In this document: piece after piece, positions 1 through 8,853 of the stretch
Layout of the letters: each line of letters begins with the position of its first letter
Numbering within the stretch: position 1 is the stretch's first letter
DNA from: Bacteroidota bacterium
Lineage (GTDB): Bacteria; Bacteroidota; Bacteroidia; Bacteroidales; F082
Assembly (NCBI GenBank): GCA_023396415.1
Contig: JAEWWJ010000116.1
Coordinates: 1 to 64,000, forward strand
Direction: 5' to 3'
DNA: 64,000 bases
Program-made: the position numbers and the translations under genes
The notes under the pieces: model-generated
The model's input: only the letters and a program-made list of their open reading frames with translations
Database searches by the model: none
Told to the model about the DNA's origin: nothing

Positions 1-94
1 AAACATCGAAAACTTGAGAGCCGGAGCTTACACCCTTCAGTTTGTAAACCAAAAGGGCGAAACCTACAACAAAACAGTGATTATCAACAGATAA
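1..94 (+). CDS. C-terminal end of a T9SS cargo protein (5' part outside window)
   Basis: Reading from base 2, the last 30 codons are open and end at TAA 92-94. The residues (RAGAYTLQFVNQKG, then a short beta strand ending in INR) fit the tail of a type A T9SS sorting domain: a Gly-x-Tyr turn, then two strands with a basic end. This signal sends proteins across the outer membrane through the Por system. The catalytic or binding part lies outside the window, so its function is unknown. The similar tails of the subtilase at 10309 and the PNGase F-like protein at 58273 support the call. Confidence 0.7.
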   Translation, partial: NIENLRAGAYTLQFVNQKGETYNKTVIINR

Positions 95-114
95 ACACTG
101 ATGTAATACATCTA

Positions 115-148
115 AAAAGGGGAACCGGTAACGGTTCCCCTTTTTTTT
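115..148 (+). terminator. Rho-independent terminator
   Basis: A perfect 9-bp stem (GGGGAACCG 119-127 with CGGTTCCCC 132-140) encloses a 4-nt loop and is followed by eight T residues at 141-148. It closes the T9SS cargo gene that ends at 94. Confidence 0.92.
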
Positions 149-187
149 ACACCTATAATGCGCAGCATGCTTTTCATCGCTCATTGA

Positions 188-221
188 TTGACGTATGGGC
201 TATGAAAAGTTTGTATTTTTG
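188..221 (+). promoter_or_regulatory. Bacteroidota-type promoter for the ABC-F gene
   Basis: The -7 box TATTTTTG (214-221) matches TAnnTTTG. A TTG at 188-190 lies 23 nt upstream as a possible -33 element. The box is 35 nt before the ATG at 257, and it supports that start over the upstream in-frame TTG at 242. Confidence 0.6.
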
Positions 222-256
222 CTTTTATTTTCTCATCTATTTTGTTACCTCTGCCA

Positions 257-2224
257 ATGATCACGATCCAGAACCTCAGTATGCACTTCACCGGTGAAGA
301 CTTGTTTTCAAACATCACCTTTTTGATTCGGGAGAAAGACCGCATTGGACTTGTGGGTAAAAATGGTGCCGGCAAAACAACGCTCTTGAAGTTAATTTGT
401 CAAACCGAACAACCCCATTTGGGAGATGTGATCGTGCCTGAAGAGGTTTCTATAGGTTACCTGCCTCAGGAAAAGGAATTGGCTAGCAATCAAACCGTGT
501 TGGAGGAGGCTTTGTTGGCGTTCGAGGAGGTGAATCAGATGGAAAATCAAATTGTAATGATTCAGCAAGAGCTCGAATTAAACAAAGATTACGAGTCAAA
601 GGCTTACCATAAACTTCTTGAAAGACTTTCTTTTTTGAATGAACGTCTTGCACTCTTTGGTGCACATTCGCGTGAAGGCGATGCAGAACAAATTTTAACC
701 GGTTTGGGTTTTGAACATGAAGATATGCAGCGGAAAATGCCTGAGTTTAGTAATGGCTGGCAAATGCGTGTGGAATTGGCTAAAATTTTACTCAAAAGAC
801 CTTCCTTGCTGCTCTTGGATGAGCCAACCAACCACCTCGACATCGAATCCATACAATGGTTAGAGCTTTTTTTACAAAGCTATTATGGTGCTGTGATGTT
901 GGTTTCGCACGATAGGGCTTTTCTCGATAACGTAAGCAATCGCACCATTGAAATCAGCAAAGGGAAAATTTATGACTATAAGGGTTCCTATAGCGATTAT
1001 GTGGAAAGACGATCGCAACGAATAGAAACACAGTCGGCTGCTTTTGAAAATCAGCAAAAAGAGATGAAGGAAATTGAGCGTTTTATTGAGCGCTTTCGTT
1101 ATAAAGCCTCAAAAGCCAAGCAAGTGCAGTCGCGTGTAAAGCTCTTAGATAAAATGGATGAGATTGTTGTGGATGAGCTGGACATGAAGGGGATTCATTT
1201 TAAGTTTCCTCCTGCGCCTCATTCTGGTAAAATCACTTTGGAAACAAAAGGTCTTTGCAAATCGTATGGACAATTGGAGGTCATCAAAGATTTAGATTTA
1301 ACCATTCCTCGAGGCGATCGTATTGCCTTCGTGGGCAGAAACGGTGAGGGAAAATCAACCTTAGCCAAAATAATCGCCGGTGTGTTGTCTTATGAAGGCG
1401 AATTTCGTTTGGGACATCAAGTTCAGGTTGGGTATTATGCTCAAAACCAACATGATATGTTGGATATGGATAAAACTGTTTTTCAAACCTTGGACGATGT
1501 GGCCACTGGAGATATTCGTTTGCGATTGAAAGCCATTCTTGGTGCTTTTATGTTTAGTGGAGATGCTGTTGACAAAAAGGTAAAGGTGCTTTCGGGAGGT
1601 GAAAAAGCCCGTCTTTCCTTGGCTAAGATGCTGCTTAAACCTACCAATTTATTGATTCTTGATGAGCCCACCAACCATTTGGATATGCAAAGCAAAGACA
1701 TTCTGAAAAGTGCTTTGCTTCAGTTTGAAGGCACTTTGATCATTGTTTCGCATGATCGTGATTTTTTGCAAGGGCTGACTACACACGTCTTTGAGTTTCG
1801 AAAGCCGGTTATCAAGTCTTATATTGGCGATATTTATGATTTTCTAAAGGCACGCGAGTTGGTGCAATTGAAAGATGTTGAACAGCGTGAAATGTCATTG
1901 GCTTCTTCCAAAAGCGATTCTGAAGGCTCTACAAACAAACAGAATTGGGACCGTAAAAAGCAAATGGAAAAAGACAAGCGTCGTGTGGAAAAGGAGATAG
2001 AAAATATTGAATCGCAAATCAATGCCATTGAGGAGAATATTGCAAAGTGCGACAATCAATTGGCTGATCCTGAGAAACACACAGAAGGTTTGTTCACCAC
2101 TTTATGGTATTCGGAATACAATGCCCAAAAACAAAAACTCACACTTCTGATGGAACAATGGGAAGAAAAACATGGCCAATGGGAAGTAGCAGATGCAGAG
2201 ATTAAAGCGTTTCTTGGCGAGTAA
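257..2224 (+). CDS. ABC-F family ATP-binding protein (Uup/EttA type)
   Basis: A soluble ABC protein of 655 residues with two nucleotide-binding domains and no membrane segment, as in ABC-F proteins, which act on ribosomes rather than as transporters. Domain 1 has Walker A GKNGAGKT (34-41) and the Walker B region LLLLDEPTNHLD. Domain 2 has GRNGEGKST, the signature LSGGEKARLSLAK and LLILDEPTNHLD. A charged linker joins the domains. The C-terminal ~90 residues are Lys/Glu-rich and probably coiled coil, as in Uup. The gene converges on the prenyl synthase gene with only 5 nt between stops. The ATG at 257 is preferred because a TAnnTTTG box lies 35 nt upstream and the protein then begins MITIQNLS, typical of the family. 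Which ABC-F subgroup it belongs to cannot be fixed by eye. Confidence 0.93.
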   Translation: MITIQNLSMHFTGEDLFSNITFLIREKDRIGLVGKNGAGKTTLLKLICQTEQPHLGDVIVPEEVSIGYLPQEKELASNQTVLEEALLAFEEVNQMENQIVMIQQELELNKDYESKAYHKLLERLSFLNERLALFGAHSREGDAEQILTGLGFEHEDMQRKMPEFSNGWQMRVELAKILLKRPSLLLLDEPTNHLDIESIQWLELFLQSYYGAVMLVSHDRAFLDNVSNRTIEISKGKIYDYKGSYSDYVERRSQRIETQSAAFENQQKEMKEIERFIERFRYKASKAKQVQSRVKLLDKMDEIVVDELDMKGIHFKFPPAPHSGKITLETKGLCKSYGQLEVIKDLDLTIPRGDRIAFVGRNGEGKSTLAKIIAGVLSYEGEFRLGHQVQVGYYAQNQHDMLDMDKTVFQTLDDVATGDIRLRLKAILGAFMFSGDAVDKKVKVLSGGEKARLSLAKMLLKPTNLLILDEPTNHLDMQSKDILKSALLQFEGTLIIVSHDRDFLQGLTTHVFEFRKPVIKSYIGDIYDFLKARELVQLKDVEQREMSLASSKSDSEGSTNKQNWDRKKQMEKDKRRVEKEIENIESQINAIEENIAKCDNQLADPEKHTEGLFTTLWYSEYNAQKQKLTLLMEQWEEKHGQWEVADAEIKAFLGE

Positions 2225-2229
2225 TTTAT

Positions 2230-3204
2230 TTAATTGGTGCGGTGATATAACTGACGAGCAAAATCTTTTAAAACAGCTTTTTTCTCATGGTCAGCTGAGG
2301 TTTGATCCAAAAACTCAAAACTTTGATCGTAATATTTTTGCATCAATTCTGAAACGTGCGCTTTAACATTCAACGCATCAAAGAGGGCGGTTACCTGCTT
2401 GATTTTTTGTTCTGCGTTGGCATTGCTGCTCTGATACAGTTCAACGAGGGTCCGTTTTTGTTCGTTATTCGCCAGTTCAAGGGCTTTTAAATAGATGTAG
2501 GTTTTTTTGTTGGCAATAATATCACCTCCATTTTTCTTTCCAAATTCTTGCTGCGATCCATACACATCCAGCATATCGTCTTGCAGTTGAAAAGCAATAC
2601 CTAAATCAATTCCAAAACGATAAATGTTTTCGATATCAGCTGCGTCTGCATATGCAGTGATGGCTCCAATTTGAAGGCTCGCGCCCAGTAAAACCGCTGT
2701 TTTCAGTGTAATCATTTGGATGTAATCGTCAATGGTTACTGTGCTTTGCTGCTCAAAATCCATATCGAGTTGTTGACCCTCGCACACTTCAATGGCAGCT
2801 TTGCTAAAGGTGTCGAGGATCAATGGAATGCGGTCGGGAGCAGTTTTTACCGCGTATTGGTAGGCCATGGCAAACATGGTGTCGCCCGAAAGAATGGCGA
2901 TGTTGGCGTTCCATTTCTTATACACTGTTTCAAAACCTCGGCGCAAAGGAGCTTCGTCCATAATATCATCATGAACAAGTGTGAAATTATGAAACACCTC
3001 AATGGCCAAGGCCGGATATTTAGCCAATTGCAGGTTGCCACCGAACAAATCGCATGCCAAAAGGGTAAGCAGAGGTCTCAGACGTTTGCCTCCTTGCATC
3101 ATCACATAATCAATAGGTGTGTACAGTTTTTCAGGCTGACGTTTGAAATTTTGGTCCTGAATAAGCTGGTTAATCAGGGTTTTATATTCGGCGATTCGAT
3201 TCAT
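2230..3204 (-). CDS. Polyprenyl diphosphate synthase (FPP/GGPP synthase family)
   Basis: Condenses isopentenyl diphosphate with allylic diphosphates to make C15-C20 or longer chains for quinones and undecaprenyl carriers. The protein has 324 residues, the usual length for trans-prenyl transferases. It shows GGKRLRP (38-44), the first Asp-rich motif DDIMD (79-83) with following RRG, and the second motif DDMLD (209-213). It is 2 nt downstream of the RmlA stop and thus shares an operon with rmlA and possibly the MMPL exporter upstream. Product chain length cannot be decided from sequence alone. Confidence 0.92.
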   Translation of the reverse strand: MNRIAEYKTLINQLIQDQNFKRQPEKLYTPIDYVMMQGGKRLRPLLTLLACDLFGGNLQLAKYPALAIEVFHNFTLVHDDIMDEAPLRRGFETVYKKWNANIAILSGDTMFAMAYQYAVKTAPDRIPLILDTFSKAAIEVCEGQQLDMDFEQQSTVTIDDYIQMITLKTAVLLGASLQIGAITAYADAADIENIYRFGIDLGIAFQLQDDMLDVYGSQQEFGKKNGGDIIANKKTYIYLKALELANNEQKRTLVELYQSSNANAEQKIKQVTALFDALNVKAHVSELMQKYYDQSFEFLDQTSADHEKKAVLKDFARQLYHRTN

Positions 3205-3206
3205 GA

Positions 3207-4070
3207 TTATTGTTTGATCAAGTTCATCAAGTATTGGCCATAACCGCTTTTCATCAGCGGCTGGGCAAGTTTTGTAAGTTGTTCTTTGTTGATAAATCCT
3301 TTGTTGTAAGCCACTTCTTCAATGCAGCCTACCTTTAATCCTTGTCTGTTTTCAATCACTTCAACAAACTGGGAGGCTTGCAGCAACGATTCAAAAGTGC
3401 CGGTGTCTAACCAGGCTGTGCCGCGGCCAAGAATGCCGACTTTGAGCAGTCCTTTTTCTAAATAGTATTTGTTCACATCAGTGATTTCATATTCGCCGCG
3501 TGCGCTGGGCTGAATATTTTTTGCAACATCAATCACCGAATTATCATAGAAATACAATCCCGGTACGGCATAATTCGATTTGGGATGCTGTGGTTTTTCT
3601 TCAATGGAGATGGCTTTGTTGTTGTGGTCAAACTCAACAACGCCATACCTTTCAGGATCGGACACATGGTAAGCAAACACAACACCACCCGTAGGATCGC
3701 TGTTCTGAACCATCAATTGTTGTAGCCCGCTGCCATAAAAAATATTATCGCCCAACACCAAGGCCACTTTGTCGTCTCCAACAAACGATTCGCCGATAAC
3801 GAAAGCCTGCGCCAATCCATTAGGAATATGCTGTTCGGCATACGAAAAAGAGCATCCTAACCCGCTCCCGTCGCCGAGAAGTTTTTTAAAATGGGGCAAA
3901 TCCTGCGGGGTGGAAATGACCAGGATTTCTTTTATTCCTGCCATCATTAAAATGGACATCGGATAGTAAATCATAGGTTTATCGTAAATGGGCATCAGTT
4001 GCTTACTTACGGCCAAGGTCAATGGGTGAAGTCGGGTGCCGGAACCTCCGGCGAGGATAATGCCTTTCAT
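3207..4070 (-). CDS. rfbA: Glucose-1-phosphate thymidylyltransferase
   Basis: Makes dTDP-glucose from dTTP and glucose-1-phosphate, the first step of dTDP-L-rhamnose synthesis for surface polysaccharide. The 287-residue protein begins MKGIILAGGSGTRLHPLT, the nucleotidyltransferase loop of RmlA, and contains VLGDNIFYG and the sugar-binding EEKPQHPKS region. Length matches RmlA (about 290). The other rml genes are not adjacent; the gene lies between an MMPL exporter gene upstream (40 nt) and the prenyl synthase gene downstream (2 nt). Confidence 0.93.
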   Translation of the reverse strand: MKGIILAGGSGTRLHPLTLAVSKQLMPIYDKPMIYYPMSILMMAGIKEILVISTPQDLPHFKKLLGDGSGLGCSFSYAEQHIPNGLAQAFVIGESFVGDDKVALVLGDNIFYGSGLQQLMVQNSDPTGGVVFAYHVSDPERYGVVEFDHNNKAISIEEKPQHPKSNYAVPGLYFYDNSVIDVAKNIQPSARGEYEITDVNKYYLEKGLLKVGILGRGTAWLDTGTFESLLQASQFVEVIENRQGLKVGCIEEVAYNKGFINKEQLTKLAQPLMKSGYGQYLMNLIKQ

Positions 4071-4109
4071 GGTGTTGGGGTTTTAGTTGTTACAACAAAT
4101 GCTTTACAA

Positions 4110-6497
4110 TTACTTCGAGTTTTCAATTTCTAATTCGTCCAAATCAATGTCATATTCTTCGTCCAGTATTTCTATCAGCGGCTCTTTGAAAGCTTTTGTT
4201 GTGCTCCAACGGTCGAGTGTTAACAATAACGAAGGAAGAACGAAAAGGTTCGATAGCATTGCGATAATCAAAGTGAATGAAACGAGATAGCCCAATGCTT
4301 CGGTTCCTCCAAATGAGGAGAGGATAAAAATGCCAAAGCCAAAGAACAGCACTACCGCCGAGTAAATCATACTGAAACCGGTTTCGAGCAAGGCGGCGAG
4401 CACCGATTCGTGAATTTTCCAGTTGTTAAGTTTTAGCTGCTGGCGGTAACGCGATAAAAAATGTATGGTATTATCAACACTGATACCCAGTGCGATACTA
4501 AAAATGAGGATGGTTGAAGGCTTGATCGAAATGCCTGCATACCCCATCATGGCGGCGGTGAGCAACTGGGGAATGAGGTTAGGAATCATCGAAATAACAA
4601 TCATTTTAAACGACGAAAAGGTGAGGGCCATCAATAATGCAATGATGCCCAAAGCCAAAAGTAACGACGAAATGAGGTTGTTAACCAAATAACTAGTACC
4701 TTTTAGGAAAACAACGCTGGTACCGGTGCTGGTAACCGTATAATCGTCAGCCGGAAAAATGGCGTTAATTTTTGGGAAGAGCGACTGCTCGATGCTGTCA
4801 ATTTGTTTGGTGCTCACATTGGCCAATTGCACACTTACCCGAGTAACTTGCAGCGAAGAGTCAACAAATGAGTTCATTAGATTGCGCTTATTGCTTTGCA
4901 AATTGGGGATATACGACAAAATAAAATTGCGTTCTTGGTTGTTGGGAAGACTGTAAAATGAAGAATCGCCATAGAAGAAGGCTTGTTTTGAAAACTTTAC
5001 CAACTCCACCAGCGAAAGAGGTTTGCTCATCTCAGGATACAGGGCCAAAGTGTCTTGTAGTTGGTCAATTTTTTCCATGGTCGAAGCTCTTAAAACACCT
5101 TTTTTCTTGTGGGTGTCTATACAAATTTCGTAAGGCATCACCCCATTAAAATGTGCTTCAAAAAACATCATGTCTTTGTACATTTTGTCGCGATGCGAAA
5201 TATCGTCCACCACATTGCCAGTGGTGCGCAAGAGGGTTACGCCAAATGCAGCGGCAACAAGTAAAAATGCTGTAACTCCATACACCCAACTGCGTTTGTT
5301 CACCACCACATAGACGATTTTTTTAAGGATGATGTTTACATTTCCTTTTTCAAAATGTTGATAATGAGCAGGTTTTGGTTCAGGAAGGTAACTAAAAATG
5401 ATCGGTATCATCAACAAACTCAACACATAGGCCATCAGTATGGTGATGGAGGCCACAATACCAAATTGGACCAGCATCTCGTTACCTGTGATGATAAAAG
5501 CTGCAAAACCGGCAGCTGTGGTGGCATTGGTAAGTAAATTGGCCGAGCCGATATTGCGGATCACACGCGAAAGGGCTTTTACTTTGTTGCCATGAATGAA
5601 ATATTCGCTGTAATATTTGTTCAACAAAAAGATAGAGTTTTCAACTCCAATCACAATCATAAGCGGGGGCAAAATACCGGTTAAAATGGTGATTTTATAA
5701 CCTAAAATACCCAAAATACCAAACATAAACACTACCGATATCACTACGATCAGAATGATAAAACTCACGTTTCGTGCCGACCGAAAAAATGCATATAAAA
5801 TGGCAAAGGAAATCACCAAGGCCAGAAAAATAAACAGAATCAGCTCGTGTTGTACCTTTTGGCTTGTAATTGTTCTGATGTAGGGCAAGCCCGAATAATG
5901 AAGTGGTATGTTGTGTTTTGTAGTGTAGGTATCAAGGGTGTTTTTGATGGCGTGTACCAATGGAATCCTTTGTTTGCTGTTGAGAACCTTTTTGTCTAAG
6001 GTGATCATCATCATAGAAACATTCGACGCTTTGTTAAACAACAATCCTTCATAAAAAGGGAGGCTGTAAATCTTGTTTTTAAGTGAATCCAACTCCAACT
6101 GGCTCGACGGCAGCGATTTCATTACCGGAACAAAGTCGAATTTTTTCTTTTCATCGTTGCGTTCGAGGGTGTAAAGCCGTGCCATCGAAACCACCTCATC
6201 TACACCTTCAATTTTACGCATCTTTTCGGTCAACTCAGCCCAAAAAAGAAATCTATCGAGTTCAAACAGCTTGTCGTCTTGTACTCCCACAAACATCACG
6301 CTGCCATCTTGTCCAAAGGTTTCCTTAAAGTGTTCATATGCTATATTTGCCGTGTCGCTGGCGGGCAACATCCGCGCAAAATCGTATGACATCTGGACTT
6401 TTGAACCTTCCCAACCCATAAAAATCGTTACCAAAGCGATAATGATTAAATTAGCAAGCCGGTTTCTTAGGATGATTCTAATAAATAAAGTCCACAT
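4110..6497 (-). CDS. RND/MMPL-family membrane exporter
   Basis: An integral inner-membrane protein of 795 residues with the RND two-fold repeat: an N-terminal helix, a large periplasmic loop (about 30-215), a cluster of helices (about 220-390), a second helix and loop (about 410-610), then another helix cluster (about 615-770). The GVENSIFLLNKYY and GISVDNTIHFLSRYR segments are the equivalent helix-4 and helix-10 motifs of the MMPL/HpnN/Patched group with acidic proton-relay residues. Such proteins move hydrophobic molecules or lipids. The nearby prenyl synthase makes an isoprenoid or lipid cargo possible, but that is inference. The C-terminal tail is acidic (EILDEEYDIDLDELE). Confidence 0.85.
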   Translation of the reverse strand: MWTLFIRIILRNRLANLIIIALVTIFMGWEGSKVQMSYDFARMLPASDTANIAYEHFKETFGQDGSVMFVGVQDDKLFELDRFLFWAELTEKMRKIEGVDEVVSMARLYTLERNDEKKKFDFVPVMKSLPSSQLELDSLKNKIYSLPFYEGLLFNKASNVSMMMITLDKKVLNSKQRIPLVHAIKNTLDTYTTKHNIPLHYSGLPYIRTITSQKVQHELILFIFLALVISFAILYAFFRSARNVSFIILIVVISVVFMFGILGILGYKITILTGILPPLMIVIGVENSIFLLNKYYSEYFIHGNKVKALSRVIRNIGSANLLTNATTAAGFAAFIITGNEMLVQFGIVASITILMAYVLSLLMIPIIFSYLPEPKPAHYQHFEKGNVNIILKKIVYVVVNKRSWVYGVTAFLLVAAAFGVTLLRTTGNVVDDISHRDKMYKDMMFFEAHFNGVMPYEICIDTHKKKGVLRASTMEKIDQLQDTLALYPEMSKPLSLVELVKFSKQAFFYGDSSFYSLPNNQERNFILSYIPNLQSNKRNLMNSFVDSSLQVTRVSVQLANVSTKQIDSIEQSLFPKINAIFPADDYTVTSTGTSVVFLKGTSYLVNNLISSLLLALGIIALLMALTFSSFKMIVISMIPNLIPQLLTAAMMGYAGISIKPSTILIFSIALGISVDNTIHFLSRYRQQLKLNNWKIHESVLAALLETGFSMIYSAVVLFFGFGIFILSSFGGTEALGYLVSFTLIIAMLSNLFVLPSLLLTLDRWSTTKAFKEPLIEILDEEYDIDLDELEIENSK

Positions 6498-6648
6498 TTT
6501 CAGGTAGTTTTAACAAAAAAGAAATGATTCATTCGCGTGTTTTTTGCGCAATTTTCGGCTATCGAAATTAGAATAAATTTTACATATAAAAATGGTGCGA
6601 TATTTGTCGTTTTAAGCACGAAAAAAAATCAAAAAAACAGAAGCTACA

Positions 6649-7824
6649 ATGAAAAACAAAGTACGCATCATATTTTTACTGTTGGCCATTTTACAGGGCT
6701 GTCAAACACCGGCAAAGTTGGTGCAACAGGGTCAGTACGAGGCCGCCATTGCTAAATTGGTTGTTAAAGTAAACAAACCCAAGCCAAAAGCCAAAGATGT
6801 TGAACTGTTGAAACAGACTTATCACGCTGCCAACCAAAGAGATCACGATGCGATACAATTGCTTAAGTCGGGGGGCGAGCCCGATGCTTGGCCCAAAATA
6901 TTCTATGCTTATCAAAATATGGTGCAACGGCAACAATTGGTGAAGGCCTTACCTGAAAAACTAAAATCGGCCATTCATTTCGTAAGCATTGACTTGAGCA
7001 ACGATTACGTAAATGCTAAAGCCAAGGCGCAGGAATATTTGTATGCCAAAGCGCGGCAGTTGGTCGAATCGCAACGAAAAGATGATGCCCGAGATGCTAT
7101 TGAGGTGTTGGAAGAACTGCGGTTGATTGCTCCCAACTATCCGAATATCAACGAGCTGCAACGCCAAGCCTTGCTGCAAGCCACCAATCGCGTGCTGTTG
7201 GTTTTTGCAAACAATACCAACATCAATTTACCGCCTGCCTTTGAAAGGGAGTTGATGCAGTTTTCGGTGAACCGCCTGGAGGAGAAATTTGTTCAATACG
7301 ATTTGAAAAAAGAACGCCTGGTAGCCTACGATTATGTGATTGAAGTGGCCATTGACCAAATCAATGTTTCACCTGAAAGGATTGACAGACGGCTCTTTAC
7401 CGAACAAAAAAAGGTGCAAGACGGAATGCAGCCCAAGCGTGATAAGGAAGGAAATATCCTCCTCGATTCAACCGGAAAAGTGCTTGAAGAACCAAGGTTT
7501 CGTACTCTTGAAGCCACAATACAAGAGACTGTGCTTGAAAAACAAGTGGTGATTTCCGGATCGGTTGATTTTTACGACGATCAAAACAGCAAACTGCTCC
7601 ATCGCAGCCCCATAAGAGCCAACACTGCCTTTGCTTATATGTTTGCAATGTTGATGAACGGCGACCTGAATGCCGCCAGCAAAAACACCCTCGAGCTGAT
7701 TAAAAACGGTCCTGCACCTTTCCCCACCGATGAAATGATGGTGATGGATGCCGTGAAGCAGCTGAACCATGATATTGCTGCCATCATAAAGCGAGAGCGA
7801 AAAATAGTTGAAAAAACTCCTTAA
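6649..7824 (+). CDS. Lipoprotein of unknown function with helical repeats
   Basis: A 391-residue protein with a lipoprotein signal (hydrophobic core then LQGC, lipid-attached Cys at about 19). The following region QGQYEAAIAKLVVKVNK and later helices look like TPR-type repeats. The middle (about 180-330) has alternating strands. No enzyme motif was seen. It is divergent from the MMPL exporter gene and 18 nt before the 2-hydroxyacid dehydrogenase, which may be co-transcribed. Similar lipoproteins occur in Bacteroidota as hypothetical proteins. I do not assign a function. Confidence 0.75.
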   Translation: MKNKVRIIFLLLAILQGCQTPAKLVQQGQYEAAIAKLVVKVNKPKPKAKDVELLKQTYHAANQRDHDAIQLLKSGGEPDAWPKIFYAYQNMVQRQQLVKALPEKLKSAIHFVSIDLSNDYVNAKAKAQEYLYAKARQLVESQRKDDARDAIEVLEELRLIAPNYPNINELQRQALLQATNRVLLVFANNTNINLPPAFERELMQFSVNRLEEKFVQYDLKKERLVAYDYVIEVAIDQINVSPERIDRRLFTEQKKVQDGMQPKRDKEGNILLDSTGKVLEEPRFRTLEATIQETVLEKQVVISGSVDFYDDQNSKLLHRSPIRANTAFAYMFAMLMNGDLNAASKNTLELIKNGPAPFPTDEMMVMDAVKQLNHDIAAIIKRERKIVEKTP

Positions 7825-7842
7825 TACTGACAACAAAAAGCT

Positions 7843-8793
7843 ATGAAAGGCAAAATACTGTTTATTGATACCGCCCACGGTCATTTACAACAGCGACTAG
7901 AAAAGATTGGTTTTGAGTGTCTCATCTTTCCGGAGTACCGATACGATGATTACTTGAACATCATCGGCGATTTTGTTGGACTGGTCATCAGGAGTAAAAT
8001 CCCTCTGGATGAAAATTTATTAAGCAAAGCCACCTCACTTCGTTTTATTGCTCGTGTGGGCGCCGGCATGGAAAATATTGATGTTGATGCCGCTACAAAA
8101 ATGAATATTCAATGCCTTAACGCTCCAGAAGGCAACCGCAACGCTGTGGCTGAACACGCGCTTGGAATGTTGCTCGCATTGATGAATAAACTGTTGCTTG
8201 TAGATGCAGAGGTGCGTCAAGGTGTTTGGAAAAGAGCCGAAAACAGAGGCTACGAAATCAAAGGAAAAACTGTTGGCATTATCGGTTACGGCAATACAGG
8301 CAGTGCTTTTGCGCAAAAACTGTTGGGCTTCGAGGCCCAAATTTTGGCTTACGACAAATACAAAACCGGATTTTCAACCGCCTTGGTGAAGGAAAGCTCC
8401 ATGGAAGAAATTTTTCAAAAGGCTGATATTCTCAGTCTGCATGTGCCTTTAACAAGCGAAACAGAAGGCCTTGTGGATGCGGCTTATCTGAAGCAATTCG
8501 ACAAACCGATTTTCTTGGTGAATACCGCCCGAGGGGCCGTGGTCCGAACCGCCGATCTGCTTACGGCATTAAACCTAGGGCAGGTCAGGGGGGCTTGCTT
8601 GGATGTTTTGGAGTTTGAAAAATTTTCATTTGAAGACCTTCAGCAACATTCACTGCCCAAGACTTTTCACGAACTTCTGCAAAGAAAAGACGTCGTCCTC
8701 AGTCCACACATTGCTGGCTGGACGTATGAATCTCACTTTTTGATGGCAGAAGTGTTGGCAGGTAAAATCGAGCGATTTTTTGCTGAAAATTAA
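7843..8793 (+). CDS. D-isomer-specific 2-hydroxyacid dehydrogenase (SerA-like)
   Basis: NAD-dependent oxidoreductase of the phosphoglycerate/D-lactate dehydrogenase family, 316 residues without the C-terminal ACT domain of long SerA. The Rossmann motif is GYGNTG (148-153) with Asp171 further on, which favours NAD over NADP. Catalytic residues visible are Arg230 (NTARG), a Glu in LDVLEFE (probably 257) and His289 (SPHIAGW). Substrate could be 3-phosphoglycerate or another 2-keto acid; no serine gene is nearby. It ends in a hairpin shared with the convergent phosphofructokinase gene. Confidence 0.88.
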   Translation: MKGKILFIDTAHGHLQQRLEKIGFECLIFPEYRYDDYLNIIGDFVGLVIRSKIPLDENLLSKATSLRFIARVGAGMENIDVDAATKMNIQCLNAPEGNRNAVAEHALGMLLALMNKLLLVDAEVRQGVWKRAENRGYEIKGKTVGIIGYGNTGSAFAQKLLGFEAQILAYDKYKTGFSTALVKESSMEEIFQKADILSLHVPLTSETEGLVDAAYLKQFDKPIFLVNTARGAVVRTADLLTALNLGQVRGACLDVLEFEKFSFEDLQQHSLPKTFHELLQRKDVVLSPHIAGWTYESHFLMAEVLAGKIERFFAEN

Positions 8794-8794
8794 A

Positions 8795-8824
8795 AAAGGA
8801 CCTCACTGTTCAGCAAGGCCCTTT
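8795..8824. terminator. Hairpin between convergent genes, probable bidirectional terminator
   Basis: AAAGGACCT (from 8795) pairs with AGGCCCTTT (to 8824) with one mismatch. A second inner helix CTG/CAG caps the loop. A-rich sequence precedes it and T-rich sequence follows it, so it can act on both strands. Confidence 0.65.
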
Positions 8825-8853
8825 CGGTTTTATTAAGGTTTAAATGGTGTGTA

